Positions 18,562-26,992 of a DNA stretch of 64,000 bases are shown piece by piece. The notes under the pieces are model-generated. The model saw only the letters and a program-made list of their open reading frames with translations. It did no database searches and was not told the DNA's origin. Source of the stretch: Candidatus Francisella endociliophora (GTDB taxonomy: Bacteria; Pseudomonadota; Gammaproteobacteria; Francisellales; Francisellaceae); NCBI RefSeq assembly GCF_000764555.1, contig NZ_CP009574.1, positions 124,001 through 188,000 of the forward strand, in the 5' to 3' direction. A program made the position numbers and the translations under genes. Position 1 is the first letter of the stretch; every line of letters begins with the position of its first letter.

Positions 18562-18986
18562 TGAATTTTGAAAATCAGTTACAAGAAGTTTTTGATATTG
18601 ATCTTTGGGAGCTTAAAGAGCAATATAAACCTTGTAAGTCTGAATCTTTAGTAGTCGCTGAAGAACAAAAAGAAACACAAAATGAAGAGGCTGTTATAGA
18701 ACCTCAACTTCTTTACTCGAATGAAAAAAATAGCTCCAAACTTATAAATTTTTTCATATCAGACACATTAAACATAAATCTCTATAAAAATATTGCTGCT
18801 AATTTATTTTTTAATTCACAGATTAACATTTTTCATTCAGAAATTGATCCTGTATTAGATAAATATAAAGGTATTAATATTTTAGAGAAAGATCTTATCA
18901 TTAAAGATACAGACTTGCTTAGTATCCAAAGCAAAAAAAATATTCTTTCTAAGCTTTATGAATATGCAGATTTCGCAGTTAAATAA
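18561..18986 (+). CDS. Putative DNA polymerase III psi subunit-like protein (HolD-like)
   Basis: A 141-residue protein of no obvious family at first sight. The N-terminus reads LQEVFDIDLWELKEQ, which parallels the LQQLGITQWSLR that opens E. coli HolD. The C-terminus ILSKLYEYADF parallels HolD's ALWQQICTYEHDF. Length (HolD is 137) and position directly before rimI, the same order as E. coli holD-rimI, support the match. Psi bridges the clamp loader to SSB through chi. The middle is acidic and low-complexity (EEQKETQNEE). It overlaps rimI by 29 bases. Assignment is by pattern and synteny only. Confidence 0.5.
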   Translation: MNFENQLQEVFDIDLWELKEQYKPCKSESLVVAEEQKETQNEEAVIEPQLLYSNEKNSSKLINFFISDTLNINLYKNIAANLFFNSQINIFHSEIDPVLDKYKGINILEKDLIIKDTDLLSIQSKKNILSKLYEYADFAVK

Positions 18987-19410
18987 ATCTTTTTCTAAAG
19001 AAGTAGTAAATTTAATAAGAGTATCAGATAAAGATTTTAGCTGGTCTGATAAACAGGTTATAGATTCTTTAACAGATGATATGGTTTTTGGTTTAATTAA
19101 TGATAATCAAGAGCTTTTAGCTGTAGCTATTTTTAGTAAGATTTTTGAAACAGTAGAGCTCTTATATATTTGTGTATTGGCTAGTAATCAGAAAAAAGGT
19201 TTAGGCTATCAGATTTTACAGAAATCATTAAATGAGTTTTCTAAAAAGTCCGAAGTTGAGAATATATTTTTGGAAGTAGATGTTAATAATCAAAGTGCTA
19301 TAAAGCTTTATAATAAGCTTAATTTTAGAGAAATTTCAAAACGTAAAAACTATTATAAAAAAGCTAATGGTAAATATAGTGATGCGTTAATTTACCAGCT
19401 AAAAATATGA
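18958..19410 (+). CDS. rimI: Ribosomal protein S18-alanine N-acetyltransferase (GNAT)
   Basis: GNAT acetyltransferase of 150 residues with the acetyl-CoA pyrophosphate loop in NQKKGLGYQILQKSL and the C-terminal NNQSAIKLYNKLNFREISKRKNYY block that is typical of RimI. RimI acetylates the N-terminal alanine of bS18, whose gene lies at 13548-13766. An alternative in-frame ATG lies two codons in (18964). It is the last gene of the rlmN-to-rimI operon; the TPP riboswitch of the next unit starts about 30 bases later. Confidence 0.85.
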   Translation: MNMQISQLNKSFSKEVVNLIRVSDKDFSWSDKQVIDSLTDDMVFGLINDNQELLAVAIFSKIFETVELLYICVLASNQKKGLGYQILQKSLNEFSKKSEVENIFLEVDVNNQSAIKLYNKLNFREISKRKNYYKKANGKYSDALIYQLKI

Positions 19411-19440
19411 AACTAGAATAAATTATGTTATAGTGAGTGA

Positions 19441-19530
19441 CAACAACAGGGGTGCTAATTTCATGAAAGAAATGGCTGAGAATTACCCTTTGTACCTGAT
19501 CTAATTAATATTAGCGTAGGGAGTTTGTTT
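19441..19530 (+). promoter_or_regulatory. TPP riboswitch (THI element)
   Basis: All hallmark blocks of the thiamine pyrophosphate aptamer occur in order: AGGGGTGC (from 19448), GGCTGAGA (from 19474), ACCCTTTGTACCTGATCT and AGCGTAGGGA (ending at 19522). Downstream, ATAAGA (19543-19548) can pair with TCTTAT (19563-19568) just before a T-rich run, a possible terminator in the expression platform. The element precedes a PQ-loop membrane protein, so that gene should be shut off when TPP is abundant. Confidence 0.93.
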
Positions 19531-19597
19531 GATATCTCTTTTATAAGAACCATCATTCAGACTCTTATTATTTTGTTTAAGTAATAGGAGATAAACA

Positions 19598-20230
19598 TTG
19601 GAAAATTTCGGCTATTTAACTTTAAATATATCACTAGTAATTTACTTCATTCATTTTTTACCACAAACTATACATAATCAATTTAAGCATAAGACTTTTG
19701 AGATTAGTCTCTGGACTCATTCATTAATGATTTTTGCTAATGCGTTAGATTTGGTTTATGCAGTTGGATTTAATATGCAATGGCAGTATATTTTAGTAGA
19801 TGTTATTTTATTGAGTTTTTTAAGTATACAGCAGCTTCAGATTTTAAATGATAGACGAGAAAAATACTTTTTTATTCATACATTATTTATATTTTTCTTT
19901 TTAGCAATAATAGCTTTAGTGACTTTCTTAACTAAACTAAATGAAAATGCTTTGCTTTGGAGTGGCTCTATAAGTGGAGTTATTTATAACATTTATTGGC
20001 TTCCTCAAATTTATAAAAATTTTCGTCAAAAAGAAGCAGAGGGGTTTAGTATATTTTACTTAGGGTTTTCATTGATTAGTATTTTATGTGATATAAATAG
20101 TGCTATATTTTTAGGCTGGCCTTTAGTTTCTGTAGTTGTTTCAAGTTGTTTATCAATTTTAGTATTAATCCAAATATTTCAGTATATTTTTTATAAAAAT
20201 TTAGTTTCAATACGATCACATATAAACTAG
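19598..20230 (+). CDS. PQ-loop repeat membrane protein under a TPP riboswitch (candidate thiamine transporter)
   Basis: Polytopic protein of about 210 residues with roughly seven hydrophobic helices and two PQ-loop motifs, FLPQTIHNQFKHKT near the start and WLPQIYKNFRQKEAEGFS in the second half. This is the two-triple-helix-bundle plan of SWEET/PQ-loop transporters. It starts with TTG (19598), placed 7 bases after an AGGAG site. The upstream TPP riboswitch strongly suggests transport of thiamine or a precursor. No thiamine-biosynthesis gene is adjacent. I recognise the fold, not a named transporter; PnuT-type proteins share this general architecture. Confidence 0.8.
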   Translation: MENFGYLTLNISLVIYFIHFLPQTIHNQFKHKTFEISLWTHSLMIFANALDLVYAVGFNMQWQYILVDVILLSFLSIQQLQILNDRREKYFFIHTLFIFFFLAIIALVTFLTKLNENALLWSGSISGVIYNIYWLPQIYKNFRQKEAEGFSIFYLGFSLISILCDINSAIFLGWPLVSVVVSSCLSILVLIQIFQYIFYKNLVSIRSHIN

Positions 20231-20299
20231 CTATAAACTTACCAGAGCTTTGTGATAAAATGATGAACAATAAAATATAGTGAAAAGTTGTTTGAACTA

Positions 20300-20731
20300 A
20301 TGAGATTTTTTAATAAATTTTTAGCATTACTAGTAATGATTATGTTTTGTGGAAGTGCTTTTGCTGTAGATAATACATATACAGCCTATAATATAGGTCA
20401 AGCATTAGGAAAAGTATCTCATAAGAGTTTTAAAGCGATGGATCAAGAGTTACGCAAAAAAGACTTTATAGCAGGATTTGATAATACCATATTAAACCAA
20501 AAACCTGATGTTAATAAGGTATCTGATAAAGATTCATATGAAGTTGGTATGATTATAGCAGCTCAATATAAGTCAAAGTTAAAAAAAATGATTACAATTA
20601 ATGAAGAAAATTCAAAAAGTTTTGTAGAAGGGTTTAATAAAGCAGCAGATGCAAAAGAAGTGGAGCTAAGTACTCAAGATAAGCAAATTTTGAAACATTT
20701 TAAGATTTATAATGAGGATGAAGATAATTAA
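20300..20731 (+). CDS. Small exported protein with FKBP N-terminal-like repeats
   Basis: About 143 residues. The start at 20300 gives a signal peptide ending FCGSAFA. The mature part has two related helical segments, YNIGQALGKVSH...FIAGFDNTI and YEVGMIIAAQYKS...FVEGFNKAA. Both look like the dimerisation domain that precedes the catalytic domain in Mip/FkpA-type FKBPs. No isomerase domain follows. A full Mip-like FKBP lies 1.2 kb away on the other strand. It may partner with or derive from such proteins; the function is unknown. Confidence 0.6.
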   Translation: MRFFNKFLALLVMIMFCGSAFAVDNTYTAYNIGQALGKVSHKSFKAMDQELRKKDFIAGFDNTILNQKPDVNKVSDKDSYEVGMIIAAQYKSKLKKMITINEENSKSFVEGFNKAADAKEVELSTQDKQILKHFKIYNEDEDN

Positions 20732-20818
20732 GTCAGCATATTTAATAATAAATATTGATTAATATATTTTGCTCCTTTATTCTTTATTCTTAATTACCTA
20801 CTATTATTTTAATAGGCT

Positions 20819-21796
20819 ATGCAAAAGCTAAAAGATATCCAAAGTCTCATTGAAAAAGATATGAAAGATAATAACCAGTTTATTATAGATTCTCTTTCTT
20901 CTGAAGTAGTTTTAATTAACCAAATTAGTCACTATATAATTAATAGTGGAGGTAAAAGGTTGCGCCCTCTTTTGGTAATGCTATTTTCTAGGGCTTTGAG
21001 CTATGATGGTAAAGATCACTTAGCGTGTGCTGCTATTATTGAATTTATCCATACTGCAACTCTTTTACATGATGATGTGGTTGATAATTCACAGCTGCGT
21101 AGAGGCAAGGAGACAGCCAATAATGTATTTGGTAATGCTGCGAGTGTGCTTACAGGAGATTTTCTTTACTCAAGGGCTTTTCAGATGATGGTGAGCCTAG
21201 ATAGTATGCAAATTATGCAAATATTAGCAGATGCTACTAATAAAATATCGGAAGGAGAGGTGTTACAACTTTTGAATGCCAGAAATTCTGAACTCACAGA
21301 AAAAGATTATACTAATGTAATATATTGCAAAACAGCAAAACTCTTTGAGGCTGCTTGTGAATTAGCAGGCGTTATTAGCTTGAGTAAAGAACAGTATTTA
21401 CAATATCAGGATAATATTAAAAATTATGGAGTTTATTTAGGTAATGCTTTTCAGATCGCAGATGATGTTTTGGACTATGTTTCAGATGCTGAAAGTCTAG
21501 GAAAAAATATTGGCGATGATCTTGATGAGGGTAAAATGACTTTACCTACTATTTATGCTTTAGCTAATGTAGATACTAATAAACAGCAAACTCTTAAAAA
21601 TGCTATAGAAAAAGGCGAGTACAATATAGATGAAATTGTAACTATTGTTAAAGATAGTGGTGCCGTTGAATATTCTTATAAAGTTGCCTGTCAATATGCT
21701 GACAAAGCAAAAAAGTCTATAGGTTTCTTACCTGAGTCAGAATATAAACAAGCTATGATTTTATTATGTGATTTAGCTGTTAAAAGGAAAAGCTAG
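20819..21796 (+). CDS. ispB: Polyprenyl (octaprenyl) diphosphate synthase
   Basis: Trans-prenyltransferase of 325 residues that makes the side chain of ubiquinone. The two aspartate-rich motifs are visible: LLHDDVVDNSQLRRG and FQIADDVLDY, with GGKRLRPLLVML upstream and GDDLDEGKMTLPTIYAL after. IspB (C40) is the best fit by length and family, but chain length cannot be read directly. It appears to be a single-gene unit. Confidence 0.9.
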   Translation: MQKLKDIQSLIEKDMKDNNQFIIDSLSSEVVLINQISHYIINSGGKRLRPLLVMLFSRALSYDGKDHLACAAIIEFIHTATLLHDDVVDNSQLRRGKETANNVFGNAASVLTGDFLYSRAFQMMVSLDSMQIMQILADATNKISEGEVLQLLNARNSELTEKDYTNVIYCKTAKLFEAACELAGVISLSKEQYLQYQDNIKNYGVYLGNAFQIADDVLDYVSDAESLGKNIGDDLDEGKMTLPTIYALANVDTNKQQTLKNAIEKGEYNIDEIVTIVKDSGAVEYSYKVACQYADKAKKSIGFLPESEYKQAMILLCDLAVKRKS

Positions 21797-21894
21797 AAAC
21801 ATAAATAGTTATTGAACTTAAGGTATGTAAAAAATATTAGTATCTCTAATTACAATAACTAATAAATTTTTAGAAGCTTTAAAAAGCCTAGGAT

Positions 21895-22776
21895 TTACTT
21901 AAAATCTTTTAAAGTTATTTCAAAAGCTAAAGCTTGATTTGGACCAATGCTTGCAGGGGCTCTAGTACCATAAGCTTTATCAGGAGAGCAATATAAAATA
22001 ACTGTAGATCCTTTCTGAATTTGAGGAAGGGCATCTTTCCAACATTGGATTAGATTTGTAAGAGGAAAAGTCACTCCATCACTTGAGTCAAAGCTAGGCC
22101 CAATTAACTTTCCATCTTTTACATCATCAAATTTTGAACTATCTGCGTCATAAGCAACAACTGGTGTAGTACCTTTATATGAGATAGTTACTTGACTATC
22201 TGCATTAGGTTTTTTACCATCGCCTTGTTTGATCGTTTGATAATATACACCATCATCAACCTTTACTACGCCATCTAGCCCAGCTACTTTTGATATGAAC
22301 TCTTTTGACTTAGTTTTATTATTATCAGAAACCTCTAATTGTTTCTTGATCATTTTATCTTTTAAAGATTCCATATTTCTTCTAATTTGAGATTCTGAAA
22401 TCTTTGGTTGATTGCTTTTAACAGCATCTTCAAAGCCAGCAATTGTTTGATCATTATTTAAACCGAAATTTTGCTTAGCTATACCAGAACCAACTTGATA
22501 ACCAACCACATAACTAGCATCAGCATTCATCTTTAATTTTAAATCATCCGTATCTGTAGTATTTGCAACTAGATCTTTAGCTTGTTCTGATTGAGTTGTT
22601 TGGTTTTTTTCTACTTGTTGTGTACTAGTAGATTGTGATTGCTGCTCAGTACTTGCTTTAGTATTCATATTTTGAACACTTGTAGTATCATTATCTGCTT
22701 TTTCAGCAGAACATGAGCTAATTGCTATACCTAGTATTGTGCATGATACAATAGCTGCTACTTTTTTTAGTTTCAT
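21895..22776 (-). CDS. Mip/FkpA-like FKBP-type peptidyl-prolyl isomerase, lipoprotein
   Basis: 293 residues. The signal peptide ends in a lipobox (GIAISSCS). A Ser/Thr/Gln-rich linker (residues ~24-70) follows, then an FKBP N-terminal helical domain (SYVVGYQVGSGIAKQNFG...TIAGFEDAV) and a C-terminal FKBP domain (VTISYKGTTPV...FDSSDG..., then LPQIQKGSTVILYCSPDKAYG). The isomerase domain has an inserted stretch (AYDADSSKFDDVKDGKLIG). It would fold proteins at the envelope, and related Mip proteins are virulence factors in intracellular bacteria. It lies 9 bases after ttcA in transcription order, so the two may be co-transcribed. Confidence 0.88.
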   Translation of the reverse strand: MKLKKVAAIVSCTILGIAISSCSAEKADNDTTSVQNMNTKASTEQQSQSTSTQQVEKNQTTQSEQAKDLVANTTDTDDLKLKMNADASYVVGYQVGSGIAKQNFGLNNDQTIAGFEDAVKSNQPKISESQIRRNMESLKDKMIKKQLEVSDNNKTKSKEFISKVAGLDGVVKVDDGVYYQTIKQGDGKKPNADSQVTISYKGTTPVVAYDADSSKFDDVKDGKLIGPSFDSSDGVTFPLTNLIQCWKDALPQIQKGSTVILYCSPDKAYGTRAPASIGPNQALAFEITLKDFK

Positions 22777-22785
22777 ATTTTCTCC

Positions 22786-23586
22786 TTATCTTTGTATATC
22801 ATCTTTTAAAATATCAAAAAAATTAAAAAGCTCTTTGTCTAACATCTGTGATGGAGATATATTAGAAAGAGCTTTGAAAATTACATTTTTCCTTTCCGGA
22901 TTCTTTTCTTCCCAGCTGTTAAGCATATCCTTTATAAAGACTCTTTGCAAATTGTCTTGTGAGCCACATAAGTTACATGGAATAATAGGGAAATCTTTTA
23001 ATTGCGAGTATTCCAAAGTTTCTTTTTCAGTTACAAAAGCAAGAGGGCGAATTACAATATTTCGCTTATCGTCACTTAAAAGTTTTGGAGGCATAGCTTT
23101 TAGAGACCCATTATAAAATAAGTTTAAAAAGAATGTTTCAATTATATCATCGCGATGATGTCCTAAAGCTATTTTTGTAACTGAATTTTCTTCTGCAAAG
23201 TCATATAAAATACCTCGGCGCATTCTTGAGCAGAGTCCACAGGTGGTTTTACCTTCTGGAATAACTCTTTTAACAACGCTATATGTATCTCTTTCAATAA
23301 TATGAAAATCTACTTCTTTGCTTTGTAAATAGTCAGGTAATACTTCTTCAGGAAATCCTGGTTGTTTTTGATCTAAGTTAACAGCTACTAGATCAAATCT
23401 AATAGGAGCTTTTTTCTGTAATAGCATTAGCATTTCAAGTAGGCAATATGAATCTTTACCGCCGGAAAGGCAGATCATAATTTTGTCACCATCTTCAATC
23501 ATATTATATTGATTAATCGCTTGAGCGGTTTTTCTTAGAATTTGTTTTTCAAGCTTTTTAAGAGTTTGTTTATTTATATTAGTCAT
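22786..23586 (-). CDS. ttcA: tRNA 2-thiocytidine(32) synthetase
   Basis: Installs 2-thiocytidine at position 32 of several tRNAs. The ATP pyrophosphatase loop is in [14 protein letters not shown]. The iron-sulfur cysteines are in [12 protein letters not shown] and later in [13 protein letters not shown], and the [20 protein letters not shown] block is typical. Length is 266 residues. Its start overlaps the end of the upstream thioesterase gene by 8 bases. Confidence 0.93.
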   Translation of the reverse strand: MTNINKQTLKKLEKQILRKTAQAINQYNMIEDGDKIMICLSGGKDSYCLLEMLMLLQKKAPIRFDLVAVNLDQKQPGFPEEVLPDYLQSKEVDFHIIERDTYSVVKRVIPEGKTTCGLCSRMRRGILYDFAEENSVTKIALGHHRDDIIETFFLNLFYNGSLKAMPPKLLSDDKRNIVIRPLAFVTEKETLEYSQLKDFPIIPCNLCGSQDNLQRVFIKDMLNSWEEKNPERKNVIFKALSNISPSQMLDKELFNFFDILKDDIQR

Positions 23587-23989
23587 TATTTTTTATAATT
23601 AATTGTTTAATATCATTAGGAATACGTTCTAGCTTATTTTTTTTAGAGTTAAAGCAGGCTACTTTTACACTTGCTGTGGTATAAATTTTTGAACTACCTA
23701 ATATTCTCAGCTCAAAGCTAAATTCAATACTAGCAGCACTATATTTAAGGATTCTTTGAGTAATTTCAATTTTATTAGGGTGAAGAAGAGGGTGTATATA
23801 CTTACAACTCTGTTCAACTATTACAAAATGAATAGAGCTTTCCTCTCCCCATTCCATAATATTTGTATTTTCATAAGCCCATGTAGTACGAGCTTCTTCA
23901 AAATAGTCAAAATATCTAGCATTATTTACATGACCATTTTTATCAGTATCTGAAAATCGAATATTTGTAATATATTTATAAGTCTCCAT
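23579..23989 (-). CDS. Hotdog-fold acyl-CoA thioesterase (4HBT family)
   Basis: 136-residue single hotdog domain with the active-site stretch [23 protein letters not shown], where the Asp and the GHVNN helix are typical of YbgC/4HBT-type acyl-CoA thioesterases. Substrate is not readable from sequence. It is transcribed towards ttcA with an 8-base overlap and lies 11 bases after the transglycosylase-like gene start side, within a run of minus-strand genes. Confidence 0.83.
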   Translation of the reverse strand: METYKYITNIRFSDTDKNGHVNNARYFDYFEEARTTWAYENTNIMEWGEESSIHFVIVEQSCKYIHPLLHPNKIEITQRILKYSAASIEFSFELRILGSSKIYTTASVKVACFNSKKNKLERIPNDIKQLIIKNND

Positions 23990-24000
23990 TACATTTATCC

Positions 24001-24612
24001 CTAAAAAATATAAGATAATAGTGGTTTACGTGGTACTTCACAACTTTCAAGCTGAGTAGCGTATTTTTGAGCAACATCTGAAGTTTTACGAGCATAGTTT
24101 TTTAAAAAGGAGTTGTTTTTATGACTCCTTCTTTTATATCCACCAATTCCTTCATGGTATGCTAAGTATAAATCGTAGGTATTTGTTTTGCTTATGCCTG
24201 TTTTGTTATGAACATTGTTTAGATACCAGCCTATAAAATCAACAGCATCTGCATAGTTTGACCTAGATACAAAAGATTGTTTAGTTTCTCTTTTATAATG
24301 TTTCCATGTACCATCTAAAGCTTGAGCATAGCCATAAGCACTAGAAGCACGACCCTTTGGAATAAATCCAAAATAATATTTCATTGAAGGTTTTGCTTCA
24401 GCTCTAAAAGAAGATTCTTGACGTACAAATGCCATTTGCACATTTAAAGGTACACCCCAGCGGTCATATGATTCAACCATATCGTAATACCAGTCAGGAT
24501 ATTGGTGAATTATACTACAGGCATTGTTTATATTTTTTGGAGGTTTTGTTGAGCAAGAGCCAAGAATGATTACTGAAGCAATTGATGTAGTTAATCTAAT
24601 TATTTTTTTCAT
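24001..24612 (-). CDS. Lytic transglycosylase-like lipoprotein (SLT domain)
   Basis: 203 residues. The signal peptide ends ILGSCS, a lipobox. The SLT-type domain includes VQMAFVRQESSFRAEAKPS, with the likely catalytic glutamate in RQES, followed by SSAYGYAQALDGTW and YHEGIGGYKRRSH. Such enzymes cleave the glycan strands of peptidoglycan, forming anhydro-muropeptides. The 2-base gap to the PBP4-type gene upstream suggests a cell-wall operon of two genes. Confidence 0.85.
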   Translation of the reverse strand: MKKIIRLTTSIASVIILGSCSTKPPKNINNACSIIHQYPDWYYDMVESYDRWGVPLNVQMAFVRQESSFRAEAKPSMKYYFGFIPKGRASSAYGYAQALDGTWKHYKRETKQSFVSRSNYADAVDFIGWYLNNVHNKTGISKTNTYDLYLAYHEGIGGYKRRSHKNNSFLKNYARKTSDVAQKYATQLESCEVPRKPLLSYIF

Positions 24613-24614
24613 AT

Positions 24615-26021
24615 TTATAAGTACCTATAAAAGACATCTACAACCTTATCTTGGAATCTACGAGCATTATAGCGTTGAGATCTGTTAAGATCATTAAGCA
24701 TAATAGAGAAACTTACACGATGGTCTTTTGCCGTTAATACATAACCTGATAGTGTAGATACTCCGGACAAAGTTCCTGTCTTGGCATGCACTTTTCCAAG
24801 TAACTTGCCGCCCATTCTATATGCTATAGTGCCACTCATTCCAGAAGCCGGTAAATAATTATAGAATTTTCGACCTATTTTACTATTAAATGATTTGGTT
24901 AAAAAGTTAACCATAAACTGAGGAGATACTCTATCTAAGTGCGATAAGCCAGAACCATCATACATAGTTAGAGCAGATGTATCTAAGTGAAGTTTTGAAT
25001 ATAAAATACTTTCTACAGCATCTGTACCAACTTTTGTTGAACCAATGCCTTTTTGTTTAAGTCCTATGGTATTTAATATTGTTTCAGCATATAGATTATC
25101 AGAATGTTTTAATGTTTGATCTATAAAGTGACCAATAGTCGCTGAATTAGTAGCTATTTGTTGAGTGTATCCTGCGGGTATATTACTACTAATAGTAACA
25201 TCTCCATGCTTTATGCCATTAGCACTCAAGAAATCATTAACTGTATCAACCGTTTTAAGGGCTGGGTTTCTTATTGCTAATTTAAACATTTTTTCTGCAG
25301 CTCTAGATAAATACCCCCTGATATATAACTCGTTTTCATCATCCATTGATATAATAGTTGCTTGAGATGCGCTAGTATATTTTGCAGAATTATTTATATG
25401 AATATTGCTAGCATTACTTAATTTTATAACTCTAGTTGTTAAGCTATTAGCATTTTTTGCAAGTTTTATTACAGTACAATTTCTATTTAATGTAAAGCTG
25501 GATGCTGGAGCACCATAGCAGAATGTACTATCTTCCTTAGACCAGCCTTCTGGAATATATGGCCCAGAAAAAACACCAACTAAGTAAACATCTCCTGTTA
25601 TTTGTGATATTCCTTTTTGTGTTTTAATTTTCCTAATAAGAGAAGCTAATTGACTGCCTGTAAGAGCGGGATTACCTGTGAATTTTATATACATATCGCC
25701 ATACAAGACGTGATTTTTCACCTTGCTTGATGGGTAGTTAACAGATGTTGTAAATCTAAAATCACTAGGAATTGAAAATAAAGCTCCAACCATTGTGAAA
25801 ACTTTATTATTACTAGCAGGTTTCATAGATCTGTTTTGAGCATAGGAGTATAAATTATTGCCTGTTTGAGTTCTCTGAGCCGCAATGGCTATTTTTGCAT
25901 CTCCTAAGCCATATTTTTTTACTAAGTATTGAATATCACTGCGTGCACTTGCACTAAAACCACTATGGATACTAAATGTAAAAAAACAAAAAGTTATTAG
26001 AAATTTAGTTTTCTTTATCAA
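24615..26021 (-). CDS. dacB: D-alanyl-D-alanine carboxypeptidase/endopeptidase (PBP4 type)
   Basis: 468-residue class C penicillin-binding protein (peptidase S13). A signal peptide (ending HSGFSA) precedes the three catalytic motifs: SNNK in KPASNNKVFTM, SDN in KHSDNLYAET, and KTG in HAKTGTLSGVSTLSGY. The insert domains between the first two motifs are typical of DacB. It trims peptidoglycan peptides in the periplasm. The start is a TTG with no strong ribosome site; no ATG gives a full signal peptide. Confidence 0.9.
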   Translation of the reverse strand: MIKKTKFLITFCFFTFSIHSGFSASARSDIQYLVKKYGLGDAKIAIAAQRTQTGNNLYSYAQNRSMKPASNNKVFTMVGALFSIPSDFRFTTSVNYPSSKVKNHVLYGDMYIKFTGNPALTGSQLASLIRKIKTQKGISQITGDVYLVGVFSGPYIPEGWSKEDSTFCYGAPASSFTLNRNCTVIKLAKNANSLTTRVIKLSNASNIHINNSAKYTSASQATIISMDDENELYIRGYLSRAAEKMFKLAIRNPALKTVDTVNDFLSANGIKHGDVTISSNIPAGYTQQIATNSATIGHFIDQTLKHSDNLYAETILNTIGLKQKGIGSTKVGTDAVESILYSKLHLDTSALTMYDGSGLSHLDRVSPQFMVNFLTKSFNSKIGRKFYNYLPASGMSGTIAYRMGGKLLGKVHAKTGTLSGVSTLSGYVLTAKDHRVSFSIMLNDLNRSQRYNARRFQDKVVDVFYRYL

Positions 26022-26151
26022 AACTTATACCAGTAGTATTATCTTTAAAATTTATAACTGTAAATAATAGCATTTTATGCCTTATAAATATAGTTGATAT
26101 ACTTAATTTAACAGTGGTTGTCGGGAAAGAATATTCATCAATACCGCATGC

Positions 26152-26180
26152 TTGCAATTATTTTTCTATATTGTTAAAAT
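26152..26180 (+). promoter_or_regulatory. Sigma-70 promoter of rpsU-yqeY-dnaG-rpoD
   Basis: TTGCAA (26152-26157) and TAAAAT (26175-26180) with 17-bp spacing lie 83 bases before the rpsU start. The match to consensus is good at both boxes. Confidence 0.6.
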
Positions 26181-26262
26181 ATCCGCCTATAAAACTGTAA
26201 CGGGGTTAGTTCCCTAATTTTAGTAAACTAATAAACTGGCATTTTAAGTGAGGTGAGAAAGT

Positions 26263-26460
26263 ATGCCAAGCGTTAGAGTTAAAGAAAGAGAGCCTTTTGA
26301 CGTTGCTCTTAGAAGATTCAAAAGATCTTGTGAGAAAGCTGGAATCGTATCAGAAGTACGCCGTAGAGAGTACTTTGAGAAGCCAACTTGGGCACGCAAA
26401 AGAAAGAAAGCTGCTGCTGTTAAAAGAGCTTATAAAAGCAATATGATGGCTAGAAGGTAG
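26263..26460 (+). CDS. rpsU: 30S ribosomal protein bS21
   Basis: 65 residues, beginning [20 protein letters not shown] and highly basic throughout ([20 protein letters not shown]), the standard bS21 length and sequence. Francisella genomes are reported to carry several bS21 paralogues with regulatory roles; this copy sits in the classic macromolecular-synthesis cluster ahead of dnaG and rpoD. An AGGTGAG ribosome site precedes the ATG. Confidence 0.96.
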   Translation: MPSVRVKEREPFDVALRRFKRSCEKAGIVSEVRRREYFEKPTWARKRKKAAAVKRAYKSNMMARR

Positions 26461-26484
26461 TTTTAATTATTTAATCCACCTCCT

Positions 26485-26510
26485 AATGAGAGCATATAGC
26501 TCTCATTTTT
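26485..26510 (+). terminator. Intrinsic terminator/attenuator between rpsU and yqeY
   Basis: Perfect 9-bp stem AATGAGAGC (26485-26493) with GCTCTCATT (26499-26507), 5-base loop, followed by T to 26510. It lies inside the gene cluster, so it may lower expression of yqeY-dnaG-rpoD relative to rpsU. Confidence 0.85.
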
Positions 26511-26529
26511 CACTAGGAATTCTTATTAA

Positions 26530-26976
26530 ATGTCACAAATTTTTGATCAGCTGACTCTTGATATGAAAGAGTCAATGAAAAATAAAGATAAAAATAAATT
26601 AACAACTATTCGTATGGCTATGTCTGCCGTTAAGCAAAAACAGATAGATGAAAAAGTTGATATTACAGATGAAATCGTAATAGCTATAATTACAAAAATG
26701 ATTAAGCAAAGACAAGATTCATACAATCAATACATCCAAGCTGATAGAGCAGAGCTTGCTGAAGGTGAAAAGAAAGAAATCGAAATTTTAACAAAATATA
26801 TGCCTAAGCAGTTAAGTGATGAAGAGGTTGTCGCAATTGTACAAAAAGCTATAGAATCTGTTGGTGCTACATCTATGAAAGAAATGGGCAAAATTATGGC
26901 AAGTGTCAAAAAAGAGCTTGCTGGTAGAACAGATATGAGCAAAGTTAGTGCCATTGTAAAATCAAATTTAGCATAA
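26530..26976 (+). CDS. yqeY: GatB/YqeY domain protein
   Basis: 148 residues in two parts: an N-terminal helical region (RMAMSAVKQKQIDEK) and a C-terminal GatB/YqeY helical domain (LTKYMPKQLSDEEVV..., then MKEMGKIMASVKKELAGRTDMSKVS). The domain resembles the tRNA-binding tail of GatB, but the role of free YqeY proteins is unclear. It is common between rpsU and dnaG in many proteobacteria, as here. The dnaG start follows after 16 bases. Confidence 0.9.
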   Translation: MSQIFDQLTLDMKESMKNKDKNKLTTIRMAMSAVKQKQIDEKVDITDEIVIAIITKMIKQRQDSYNQYIQADRAELAEGEKKEIEILTKYMPKQLSDEEVVAIVQKAIESVGATSMKEMGKIMASVKKELAGRTDMSKVSAIVKSNLA

Positions 26977-26992
26977 TTAACTTAATATCAGT

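Noticed and set aside
21797-21894. Terminator between ispB and the Mip-like gene
   Set aside because: AAGCTTTAAAAAGC can fold only as a very short stem and no T tract follows on either strand.
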